Below, piece after piece: positions 1 through 12,700 of a stretch of 64,000 nucleotides of DNA (its first letter is position 1; every line of letters starts with the position of its first letter). This DNA is from Ficedula albicollis (lineage: Eukaryota; Chordata; Aves; Passeriformes; Muscicapidae), in NCBI RefSeq assembly GCF_000247815.1, contig NC_021678.1:1071878-1135877 (forward strand), read 5' to 3'. The notes below the pieces were generated by a model, which did no database searches, was not told the DNA's origin, and saw nothing but the letters and a program-made list of their open reading frames with translations. The position numbers and the translations under genes are program-made.

Positions 1-631
1 TTGTTGGCTTATAAGACATCATCTATGTAATATGGCTATTTCCTGAGATACTGAATCATCAATTCTGCTATTCTGGGGCAACTCCTATTGCACTAAAATA
101 AAAAACTCTATTAAATCCTCAACGTATATAACAAAGTTTTCCATGAGGAAAACGATTCCATTCTGTTTTCACTAAGTAGGATCAACAGGTTTATATCCCA
201 TCTCTGTAAAAGGTTTAGTTTTGGCCAAGAAGAAGAATTACAACATGCGACTTAACATTTCCTTATTAACATCAATAATTGTTTTGTAAGTAAGAATTTT
301 TAAAAGAAGAATATGACCAAGCAGACAACATATATTTGCCTTATTAAAGTGTGAAGAAAAGATGTTACAATACACTGAGCTAAAGCTTTTCCTGCCATGA
401 TTACCTGAGTAAGGCAATAAAGTAACAACAGCATTTTTGCTGTTATCCCATCCAGGAAGATCACCAGCTGTTGTCCACAATAGGATTTCTGTTCATTGCA
501 TTAGGTGTTTTGCTTTGGACTTCATCCACCAAAGTCTCTTTTATATTATCCCAGAAGCACATTTCTCTTGTATATGAAAAAATAATGTCTGTACTCCTAA
601 ATATCATATTGTGATGTTTTGCAATCTACAG
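1..631 (+). other. MYPN intron, left edge of window
   Basis: This is AT-rich intron sequence before the first recognisable exon. I see no coding match or repeat. The upstream exons of MYPN are outside the window. Confidence 0.8.
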
Positions 632-703
632 GCTCAAAGCCCCACTAACTATTTGCAAGGACTGGATGGAAGACCTATAATTGCTGCTCCTGTATTTACA
701 AAG
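632..703 (+). CDS. MYPN: MYPN window exon 1 (72 bp, phase 0 to 0)
   Basis: The acceptor is ...ctacag and the donor gtaatt. The exon encodes 24 residues containing NYLQGLDGRPIIAAPVFTK, the linker leading into the first strand of the second Ig domain of myopalladin. It begins in phase 0, so the missing upstream exon must end on a complete codon. Confidence 0.93.
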
Positions 704-3700
704 GTAATTTCTTCTGTGACATATTTGAAAAGTAGAGGTCAGATAACTGTAAAGAGATAATTCAAAATTAGCTCTCAAAAATAAAATAAAAAAATTAAAA
801 AAGCTTTTCCTAAGCCATTCAAGTGGCTGTATTAAATCTTACTGAAATCAGTATTACCTCCAGACCATTAAGACATTTACTGACTGTCTATTCATTTTCT
901 CTATTAGATGTTACAGGATATTTCAGCTTCTGAGGGGCAGCTTGTTGTTTTTGAATGTCGGGTGAAAGGAGCTCCTTCCCCAAAGGTTGAATGGTATAGA
1001 GAAGGAACACTGATAGAAGACTCTCCAGATTTTAGGATATTACAGAAAAGTATGTTTCTTGTGTGAAAATATTGTGTCTAATAAAATACAGGCAAGCAAG
1101 AAAATTGCTAACACAGCAACATTGTGAATTTCTCATTACAAAATACAGGCAAGCAAGAAAATTGCTAACACTGTAACTTTACAGCAACATTGTGAATTTC
1201 TCATTACAACTGTAATTTTAATTTTCAAATGCAGTCAGAACAGCTGCAATTTTCTCTAAGTCGTTGAAATGCTAAAATTGTGAAAATTCAACAGAAATTC
1301 CTTAAATACCATGCTAAACTAAATCCAAGTGAAACAATAGTTCATTATATCTTGATTTCATGTGGATCAGAGTTTCAGAAATTGTCTTCAAGACAAACTA
1401 AAATTGTGACAATACTAAAAAAAAACAAACCCAAAGCAATTACTTGGAGAATTTTTTTTCTATTCCCAAGTTCCCAACAGTGTTCATAAGTGTTCACATT
1501 GTTCAGTGGCTTTGACACACATTGAATAAAAGGCCTGGCTGTCTTCACCACCCCTTAAACAGAAAACTGGATCAAAAAGAGAATTCCATCATATTTAGAA
1601 GGTCAAACTTTATATTTAGTGCTTAAGGAAAAATAACTGTTGGCAAAAATAACTATATTCAATCTAATAATTCTGCTCTTCTCCCCTTTAGAACCACGAT
1701 CTATGGCTGAACCAGGTGAGGATCATCAAAAGGCTCGTAATTTCTTCATTACATAAATGTGATGATTTAGCCTCACAAAATATTAATTACCAAAACTTCA
1801 TTATTTAAATAATATAATTTGTTCTTTTCCCCATGTTCTTTAGCTGCTAGGGAGACACATTTCACTATAGACTGTTCCAAAAACATGTAATTAGAATTAA
1901 TCCAGTTGCTTTTGAAGAAAACGTTTCCACTCTGCTTTGACCCACTTTTAACTTGGGATCTAAACGAGCCAAAGATTAATAAAATGAATGTATGAGGGTC
2001 CCCTGTACTTCTGAGGTCCTGAAGTATATGAGATGAGGTGGACTGAGCTATTTTTATCCAGTTTACCAGTTAGGGAACATTGCATCAGATGTTTAGCCAT
2101 GTCAGCCATGCCCTGTGCTCCCTACCAGCGTAATGTGAGAGTACCACATCAGGTGTTCCACCCCTGATATCAGCAAATCCTAAAAATGTGGCTGGATCTG
2201 CTGCTATCAAGGATCAGGGCAGAATGTGGACTACTTCACAAGGCTGGGGCAGAGCAGCCTTACAGCTTTGATTATTTCCCCACCAGAGATTCACTCTCCT
2301 CATTATGCTTTTTGCAATTAAAAATACGAAGCTGCCCCTCTATAAATGGAAAATTACCAAAGAATTAATTCTTATGGAATATAAACCTCTGTATTCTCCT
2401 TGCCCTATCTGAAATGTTTTTACCCCAGAAAGAGTCTTGAAAGAAACTGCCTCTGTCTGAGATTTAGGAATGAAAAAATGGAGCTTCTAGCAGAAGCCAC
2501 CAACACTGTTCTGTTACTGTCCCGTGGCATCACTGCTGAGTAATGTGAAGCAGTTTTTCGGGGATAATCAGTTGGGTGCAGTTGTCACAGCCTCATCACC
2601 TGCTGCTCATTCAGAAGGAATCTGGATTTCCATGCATGCAGTGGTTGGCAGATCCCAGCACGATAAACTAGATACTATAATGCCCTAAACTAGTTCTGTT
2701 ATCATACTACTATAATAAACTATTATTCTCTCATAGTTGACAGCAAACAATCTCTTTGTTGCTATTAGGTTTTCCTTGGTGATGACATGAAACAATCAAG
2801 ATTAAGTGTGTTATGGCCTTCCAGAGAAGTACTCAGAGAGTATTTATCCTGTAGGGTTTTAGGAAAGTCTATTGCAAAATTGTAGAAAAATAGTCACTGA
2901 GTAGATGAAGAAATTTTATCAGCCCACATTTTAATTCACTTTAGATGTTACTGTCCCTCCTGCTCCCAGCTACACAGCCAAACCAAAAGATTTCCAATCC
3001 CGTCACGATAGGTATTTATTAGCTGGCACTGCCAGACATGTCAGATACTGGTCAGACAGGAATGGCAGAAACCCAGGCTGACTCTTCTAGATGGAATATA
3101 ATTTTTCCTAGTACAATTTGGCTAGCATATTTTTAGTGCCCATTAGTCATCTTCACAATGAAGTCAAAAGACAACTTTCTGTAAGCACAGTTAGCACAAT
3201 CCCCCCATCTGCAAATCTGCACTGGTATTTTTGAAAACAACAGTCCATATGTATGTGTTTTGTATTTTTCCACCTTACAGAGTGACTCCACTTGAATTGT
3301 TCCCAGTCAATTATAATTAATCTTTCAAACTGCAGAGATAAAAATACTTTTATTTTAGTGAGCTGAGAGACTGGAGCACACTATATATTTTTCCAAATTA
3401 AATTTTAATTTTTAAAAGTCTGCACTTCATGTTTTAGGAAAACATTTTCTAATGTTTTCCACACACTGCTGACACCTGTTCTTTGCTTTCCTTGGGCATG
3501 CTGGAGCACAGAGGGTACCAGCTGCTGCAGACAATGCTGATTACAGCTGCTGCACACAAAGGCTGCCAAAACTGATAATACTGAGGGAACTAGAAACAAA
3601 CTGAGCAAGGTGGAAGACCTTTAGGAAGTCTCCCCAAAGGTAGTCAGGGTTGTGTGTGTTTGTTCACTGCGTGCTCACTTCAAGCACTAATCCTGCTCTG

Positions 3701-6700
3701 ATGCTTTGCAGAGGAGATCTGTACCCTCGTTATTGCTGAAGTATTTTCAGAAGACTCTGGCAGTTTCACCTGTACTGCAAGCAATAAATATGGCACAGTG
3801 TCCAGCATAGCTCGTCTGACTGTCAAAGGTAAGAGTCAGTTTGAGTCCTTTGCTCCCCAGCAAATACAAGCAGAGCAGGCTGTGATTTAGGCTGTGCGCT
3901 GTTGACTCCAATGCAGCTCAAGTCCTGGCAATGCTCTTCATGACTAAAAAGTGTGAGAATTCTCTGGGGGAAAAAAAATTTGTATTTCAAACATGTAGTT
4001 AGTGGAATAACTCACTGGGGCCATGGCTGAAGACCACTGATTGATTTTCCAAACTGGAACAGCACCCCTTTTCCCTCTACCTTTACTACATTTCTTTTCC
4101 ATGAGAATTTGCTCTTAAAAAAACAAGGCCGAACAACTCAGTGCGACAGCTGAGATCAGAGTGAGTTCTTTGGGGTGTAACTTCTGTGATTTCATTCCAC
4201 TATGATTTCTGGCATGGACATATCCCATATTCCCCTTTCAGCACCTGAAGACAGCAGCAGTGCTGCTGCCCTTCACACAACGAGCTCCATCGACTTCGTG
4301 GCCACCGAGCACCAACCTCGCCCCCAAACTCCCTCCAGCCACGGGGCAAATCAAACACCCAAACCCAAACTGGAAGGAGTTCTTGTGAACCACAATGAAC
4401 CCAGGTCCAGCTCCAAGGCAGGGCTCCGTGTCCACTTCAAGCTGCCTGAAGATGAAAAAGGAAGTGAATCATCCTCAGAGGACGGGCCTGGAGCCACAAA
4501 CCAAATCAGACCCAACCATTTCCCAGAGAAGATAAATGGACAGCCAATGAAAATCCCAGAGCCAACATCACCATCCAAGGAACCTCCCCCAGTACTGGCA
4601 AAACCAAAGCTGTAAGTAAACAGCAGTCTAATTCTCAGGAGCACCACTGATATTATTTAGTTTTTATTGACCACGACACTATTGCACTAGAGCAAAAACT
4701 CAGATGCAGAATAAAAAGAGTACATGACATTGGCCTAACTAACCATAATCTTAGAAAACAAATTCTCCAGTGCTAGATTATTTTTTCTGTATATCCCTCT
4801 CAGGAAAAGTTATCTCCAATTTAAAAATGAAAACGTTTTCCCTTTGAAATGTTATTAATTCCACAATGTTTTCTGCTGCAATCAAAAGGTGAAGAACACT
4901 GATCTTACACAGGCAAAATAAAAGCAAGTCGTTCAAATGTATCTCACTCAGTTCTGGGTAGGAAATATTGCCCAAAGCAGACATTTTCAGTCTTACACAC
5001 TGTACAGACTGGCAACCAGCAAGCAACTGTCATCCCAAAGGCCATGCCTCATGACTTGTGTGTCCCACAAACGTCATCTCCTCCTAAAACAGATAAAATA
5101 CTTGGAAATGCTTGATAGTGTGAAACCACTTGAACTGAAAAGCACCTGCGTGATTGGTGCACTGGGAGCTCAAGGGAAATCTGAAGAACTAATGCAGTTT
5201 TCTTAGAGGACAATTTATGGAATTCACACTGCAGTTTATTAAGAAATGTATTTTCAGCATTTTTTTCAACCTCCCACACATAGTTCAACAAAAAGCAGAC
5301 AAACATCTTAATTTCTTTTCTTAAACAGGCAGAAGCTTTACCTAAGGGCTCAGGAAGGACTTTATAAAGTAACTCACTGCTACTCTTAAGCAAGGATGTA
5401 ATTTCATAGCATAAACATTACCAGGAGATGACAGAACTTACATTCCTTGTAGCAGAGGAAGAACTTGCAGCACAGGGTTTTAATTTGTGAAGCCCACACT
5501 CACAGCCCTACATACTTTTTGTGCTATAGGGAGTTTAGATGGAGGCAGAAGCAGTATTTAAGTACCAATACTTGCATAAAGCAGAATTTCTCTCAGCTTC
5601 CCAAAAAAGCTGTTTTACAAAGAACTGCTTTATTTTGCAGATGTATATATGAAGAGCACAAAATCAGGCCCACACAACTACTAATTCTCTAACATTTTAC
5701 TTTATGAAAGTTTGAAATGTCTGTCTTTAATTTGATTTTTGTTTAGTACATTGTAGAAACTAAGTCTTTCAACTAAAACCAAATTATGTTGAGTATACAT
5801 TTGCTGTGTCAGGAGTAGTTGTGTTTGGTCTCTCCATCTACATTTCCCACTTTTCATCAACAGTTATTTAGTACTCCATAGTTTATTACACAATCATTTT
5901 CCATATCCTCTATGTCTTTTCTGGTTTTGGAAGGCAAAAAGCTCTCCTGCTTTTCATGTGCTATATATGTCATATGCATAACAACTAAATAAACCACTTG
6001 ATAAGACAAAATTATTTTCCTTAATTGCAAAGTAAAAAAGCTCTGAAAATCTATCTAGTAGATAGCATCTAGAAAAATAACAACTGCAGGGAATGCAAGT
6101 CCTCTCAGAATTATCTATTCCTGCCTGTTACTCAATGTCAACACCACCTAAACTAGGTTGGTAATATCTCCTATGGTGGATTATTACACAGTTTTATCAG
6201 TCAAAGTGCTGGTTTCACAGCCCACTTCAGCAGGATGTAAATAATGCAACCTGGCTGACAAATACTCATTGAAATGATGATACACCTAAGCTCACTATTA
6301 GTTACACAAAGAGCTACTAAGGCCACTTTAACAATGCTGTCTCTGAAATACCTTCAAGTAAGATTTATATTTATATTTCTCATGCTAAAATATAAGAATT
6401 ATCTTCAGTCAAATAATTTGTAGCTTTATCAGTCAAAGTGCTGGTTTCACAACCCACTTCAGCGGGAGGCAAATAATGCAACCTGGCTGACAAACACTCA
6501 TTGAAATGATAATACACCTAAGCTCATTCTTAGCTACACAAACAAAGAGGTACTAAGGCAACTTCATCAATGCTATGCCTGAAATATCTTCAAGTAAGAT
6601 TTATATTTATACTTCGCATGCTAAAATATAAGAATTATCTTCAGTCAAATAATTTGTAGACAAAAAGCTTTGGTGCCTCTGGCAAAGAAGGGGAAATTGT

Positions 6701-9700
6701 AGAGGCAAAGTAATACGGCGCTCTTCTCACATTGCTGAGAATACGTCATGTAGCATTTTCCTGTCTCTTACTGTATCACAGGACATAAAATTTTGCTCTC
6801 TGAATTCACATACAGAAATGCAGCCAAGTGGCTCATTCAGGGCTCATAACCAATTTTGTTCATCTTTACTTTCTGTGCAGTGATCAGAGCCAGTTAAAGC
6901 AGCTCCACAACCAGGTCTTGCTTGAACAACAGCAGGTGCAGCAGGCGTCTCTCAGAGAGCTGACACTCAGCAGCACCTTGGTGAACTCTGCCGCCTCCCT
7001 GTACCAGCAGTGCAGCTCGAGCCTGCTCAGGCAGAGCCCAGCCAGTGCTCCGCCAGCCCTGGGCTTCGGCCGCCCCCGGCAGCTGCCGGCAGCAGCTCCG
7101 GCCCCGCCGGGCAGCCCCTCTGCCACCCCCAGCAGCGCTCCCCAGGCCGCCCAGAGAGCAGGCAACGCGGAAAACCTCGTGGGAAACCCTCCAGCTGCCC
7201 CGCCGAGAGCCTCAGGAGGGTTTACAAGCAAAAGTGACCAGTCTCTAGCGAGCCCTAAAGAAGCCGTGGTGCCTCCGTTAACACTTTCTGTGGGCAGTGT
7301 CAAACAGTTCCAGGCACAGACTGTGACTCCCGCTCCCCTCTCCCCAACGGGACGGATCCAGAACCCAGTAGCTTTCCTCAGTGCTGTTCTTCCTTCTCTT
7401 CCCACCACACCATCCACCAACGCCATGGGACTGCCCAGAAGCACACCTGCCACGTAAGTAGCAGAAACCACACACACAGAGCATGGACAAACACCCCAAT
7501 GGAACCTGGATGTATTTCTGTTCAGGGGTTCAGTGGGGGAGTCACTGAAATGCAAGTCTTTTGTAAAACAGAAAAGTGAGTTATTCATGTATTCTGCAAC
7601 CTTTACATCCAGTAAAGAAAATAAGAGATAATTCCTCCTGTGATAAGACAGAATTCAAGATAGAGAAATGTGAGCATACAGACAGATACACAAGAATGTG
7701 GGGGCTCAGAGATTCATAAGACTGTACTAGTGTGACAAAAGAGATTTCATGAGCTTGCAGGACAAGTCACCCCAAGACTCTTTGCTTACACCAGGAATAA
7801 AGACATTCATACCTATTGTAAGCAATGAGTAAAGTTCTGAAGGTACGTTAAACTGCAAGGTTTTTTTAGTCCAGGTGACGCTTACATAAAGGTATTTTCC
7901 AGGTTGCAGTACTTTCTACATTTGAAGTCCCCCAGAAAATCTCAGGAGCGTTAATGGTTTGCACATAAATAGTTTAATTAACAGTCAGCCTGATTTCTAT
8001 GACAAAATAGCTACCATGGTACAAGCAAATAAGGATGATGATGTACTGGCAAGGTGGTGGCCTTAACAGTCTCTTCTTTACTGGTGGAGCTGAAGCAAAT
8101 TTCCCTTTGTGGGCTATGTGAACTCTGCATTAGCATGGCTAGCACCCATACATTGGTACTACTATTTATCCATAGAAATCCAAATCCTGCACAAAGTAAG
8201 AAATATTCTCCCCTTTTATCAATGGTACAGTTCAAGGTACTGATAGCAACCAGCAAGTCACAATCTCCTGACTATCCTGCTGACACTACATCAACCAATC
8301 TGTTATTACAACAGAAAGATGTGTCCCTGTGCCTATAGCATTCACCACTGTGTGTGCCAAGAATCCTGCCCTCAAACCAGTACTGCACTGCTCCTCACAG
8401 CCCTCCCAGTGGCCCAGCACAGCCCCATAATTGCCATCACCCCATGGCATGTGCCTGGAAGTCTTCCCAGCCCCGGCATCCTGATCAGGCACACAGCATA
8501 AAGCTGTAAGGTCACAGTGAAGGTTTCCACTTGAGCCAGCTCAAGCCTTTGGTCTGCTTCCACAATGCTGCAAGAGCAAGCAAAAATCAGCTGCAGCTGT
8601 CAGCAGTCCCCTTCCACCCCTTCAGAGCTGGGGCACAAGTGCTCAAGGGCTGTTCCCTTTGCATTAATGGCACTTAACCTCCACACTGTGCTTTCCTTTT
8701 CTCACTGCTGCACGGGCATGGTCACACAAGTCATCACAATATGCCTGCCAGGCAGACAATCAGTTAAATATGTTTCCTTCATTTCAGCTTTCCTGGGTCC
8801 CAGCCCAGAGCTGAACTCCCACACAGCTAGTGCTCCTTTTGCTGAGATTCAAATCTTGGCCTCTGCATGGGAGAGTCTTAGCAGGGCACAAAAGGTCAGG
8901 GAGGAACCTGAACAGTATCTGTGATCATCTGTAAATACCTATGTTCTTTTTGGCATTATCAATGACAGTAATTCTGTCAAAGGAGTGAGAGCTCAGTGCT
9001 CAGTGTCTGCAGAACAACACAAGGGTGATACCTTGCAAAGCAATCACCAGTTATGCCTTTTCCTAGAGCCTGTTATCAAGATCCCAACATCTGCTCTAGT
9101 AAATCACCAGAATACTGCACACTCCCTGCTAGTGTCCTGCTGCTGTGCTCCAGCACTGCACTCTCACAGTCTCCTGAGTCTCATTTAAGAATTGAACTAT
9201 TTTCTATAAAATAAAACCAAAAACTAACTCTCTATGTTAGGTGAGAGAAATTAAAGTTCATGGAAAGAGTAAATGATCAATGAAGAGGTGAGATAAAGAT
9301 CAATGAGAAATTGCATTAACTTTTAAATGATTGCCTGATACCAGCCAAATGTACACAGTGTACACTTAAGGTAACACCTACACCAATTTCTTTAACATTT
9401 CCTGTGACATCATTATTGCAGGATAAATATAAACGAAACTTAGATGTTTATTGTAGCATTACAACTCTTATTTTCCGTAAGATGTGTGTTTTTAATTTCT
9501 ACTGCATGGCAATGGGATGCCCCATTGAGATAGTACCAAAACCAAATCACATCCTGCATTGTGCTTTGGCTTCTATGTAAATCAATAAGAGGTTCCACCA
9601 TAACATATCATATCATACAGGTGACAATATATGTACACTGGTTGCTGCATGTTAGTATCAGAATTTTCTTTTAATAGCCCAACCCAGGGATTAACAAAGA

Positions 9701-12700
9701 AGAACCTGAAGCCTCTACCATTAGCAACAGAAGATTCTATCCGGGAAAACAAAGTTGCACTTGTAAAGGACCTGGAAAGAAAACTGCATTTCAGGGAGGA
9801 TGCTAATCAACAAAGTGGCCAGCAGGTAAGAAAATCGAGTGTTATTAAAATAAATTTCACTCATGAACAAGACATATATGATGATGATGTGGAAAAAAGC
9901 TGCTTGTGTGGGGGAGCTGCTACACTACTTTGTAGGGGGAGCTTTTAGTTCGGAATAGCAAAATCTGCTTGTGTGGGGGAGCTGCTACACTACTTTTAGT
10001 GGGGGAGCTTTTAGTTCGGAATAGCAAAACGGAGCTTCAAACAAAGCACAGAGGATGCAGCTGTAGAAAATTTACTTTGTGACTGAGTAGCATTTTTCAT
10101 TTCTGGTCATCTCAAAGGCTGGATAGAATGTAAAACTTTATTTTCATGGAAGCTTCTGGACATTGGCTTTTACTTTTTTGCTTTACAAGCTGCTCAATTC
10201 ATTGCACACACACATTCTTACACTCTATCTTTTAAAACAAAGAGTAAATTATCTAAACAGTTGAGGATAAGGTTTTTGTTTTTCTTTTAGTTGAACTAAA
10301 ACAGTCTTTCAATTTTTTAGCATTAAACCCATTTTTCCAAATTTCCAAACTTATATGAATTGACAGGGACTTCTTGGAGACATTTATTATAAGAATTTAG
10401 CAAAATAAAAAAACCCTTACAAAGTTCAAGGAATAAAATATCAATTCACTCTTAACTGGGATCAATAAATGCACTGGATCTGCACACTGTGTATGAAACT
10501 AAAGAAGAAATAAAAAATGAGATAGTATTTAGAGGTTGAAATGACTGTAAACCAGATTCAAGCACCCCCAAAACACAGCAGGACACGCTAAGGACTGTTA
10601 GATAGCAGCTCTGCCTGCAGGTGTTTATTCTCCTCTCACCTTGGCCATGGAGCCCTCCATAGCTGTCCCACCAGCTCAGGTTTAACAGCAAATCAAGGTT
10701 TGCCCTCATCTGTGGTCAACCAAAGAGCTTTTCCCAACATCCACCAGCCCTTCTGACAGAGAACATGCAGAGAGAAGCAAAACACCACCGAGGCTCTGGA
10801 GCAAAGTCCCCTCTGGACAACTGCAGTGTAATCCCCGGGGGTTTTTAACTTTGCTGCTGACCTTTCCTTCTGGCAGACCACACTGCCAAAGCACTTTGAG
10901 TAAAACAACTGGCAAGCAGAACGTTTTGCAGATGAATCACAAGTGTTACAATTTGTACTCGCTATGCTAGTAAGACAAATTATTTAGAGAGCTACTGTGA
11001 AATACCAGTCAGTCTTTGGAGTTAACTGCATGATAACCCCCTTAGAAACAATGATCACTACTAGTGTCAAAGTTATCTGCTGACAGCAAAAGTTATTTAT
11101 ACACTTACTTGCTGTTCTGCATGAGACCAAACCCAAATTTGATTCTCCAATTCCTCAAACACTGAAAAAGTTCAAAGCTGGCACTTCTCTAATTGTTACA
11201 GTAATTAGAATGCCAATGGCAATGCACTAAAATCAAGAAAAGTTTCCTCATTTTCCTCACGATTTCCAACTTTAATCCCTTCTGGTTTTACTCTTCTCAT
11301 CCGAGAAAAGCCTGCTGCAGCAAATTCAAGCCTGAGTCTTCTCCTCATGGAAGGCAGTGGTTATTTCAACAGATGACAGGATGAAGAGTATTTTCCAAAA
11401 TTCCTATTGCTTTACACTATATAGAACAATCAACATCATGAGAATAATATGCTGGAGTGCTGGATTCACACCCATATGTTTTGTCCTGTTTTTTCTTCTC
11501 ACAGTTAACACAGAATTAAAAAGGAGACGTTTTCATTCCACACATAGAATATCTGTATTAAATCAATTACTGTAATGGCAGGGAAGGGCTTACTCTCTCA
11601 TAAATACAAATGCAAGTCTCCTCTGTTTGAGAGTTCACTGAATAACGGAGTACAGCATCCAGCAAGAATCTCAAATGTTGGTTTCTCTGTATTGTCTAAG
11701 GGCTATTTCAAAAATTCCTTCTCATAAAATGTGTCCTCTGGCATATTTCTATTTAGAGCACTGTACTGGGTCCCCACATTTCAGTATCAGAGCTCATTCC
11801 CATTTATAATACGTGCAGAGCATGCAGGGATCATCCTGAACAAACACTGCAGATGACAAGCCTGTGCCTTAAAGTCCTGGTATTGTCTTGTATTACTACA
11901 TAAAGGGCAGTAATGAACAGGAGGGATTTGCATTCTGGGGCTCTATTTATTATCTAAAATTGACTTCCATATGAAAAATGCTTAGCTCACAAGAGGAGAT
12001 TTTCCTAAGTGTCAGCATTATGCTCGCAGCATGATATCTGATAATCCAGATGTACTCCTTCTGTTTCATCCAGTACATCATTCATCACCAACAATAAAGA
12101 AATCCAGGATCAGAACATAGTTGGAAATTTTGCTGATGCTGCATGAGGCAGAACAGATTAGTCTCTGGGCTTCCACAGCTCTGATGACCAGGAGGTGCTG
12201 ACAGAAATACAAATATGACTTTGCCAAGACTGTAACTGCAACTTTGATCAAGTACATGCAGTAACAAGCTGTCATTTTTACCAGAAAAAGCCATCAAACC
12301 CATCATTCCTGCAGATGGTGGCAAGCCGTAGTGCCAAATGAAATTTCACAATCAGGAGTGCTGAAAAAAAATGTGATTGAGTTACACCCAAACATCTTCA
12401 GTCAGATTTGCTCAGTTCTTTCAAACAAAAGGCACACCAAGGGCTTTGTGCAACCACAGGAAGATGTCAGGACAAATCCCAGGACAGATAAACTTGATTC
12501 AGTGTCTTCCTTGGCTTGAAGACAATCAAATCCATAACTCTGAACTCCCATAAGGACAGACTTCACTCCTTGCCAGTGGGTACATGTTGTGTTGGTGCTG
12601 TCCCAAGTTTCTGAAATAATTAAGCATTCTTTAACAGCAGGAGAAAAATCTGGAAATTCCAGCTTTCAGAACAGCTTCTGTAACAGGTGACTTGAGCTAG

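Noticed and set aside
4202..4241. ATG at 4202 as an alternative MYPN start upstream of the linker exon
   Set aside because: The bases before 4242 are intron ending in a good pyrimidine-rich acceptor. There is no promoter motif, and homology begins only after the acceptor.
6884..7588. 234-codon open frame on the - strand
   Set aside because: It is the antisense of the GC-rich MYPN linker exon, where few stops arise by composition. The + strand frame is spliced in phase and homologous to myopalladin.
9900..10028. CRISPR-like or satellite array
   Set aside because: There are only two adjacent copies with no spacers, in a vertebrate intron. It is a simple tandem duplication.
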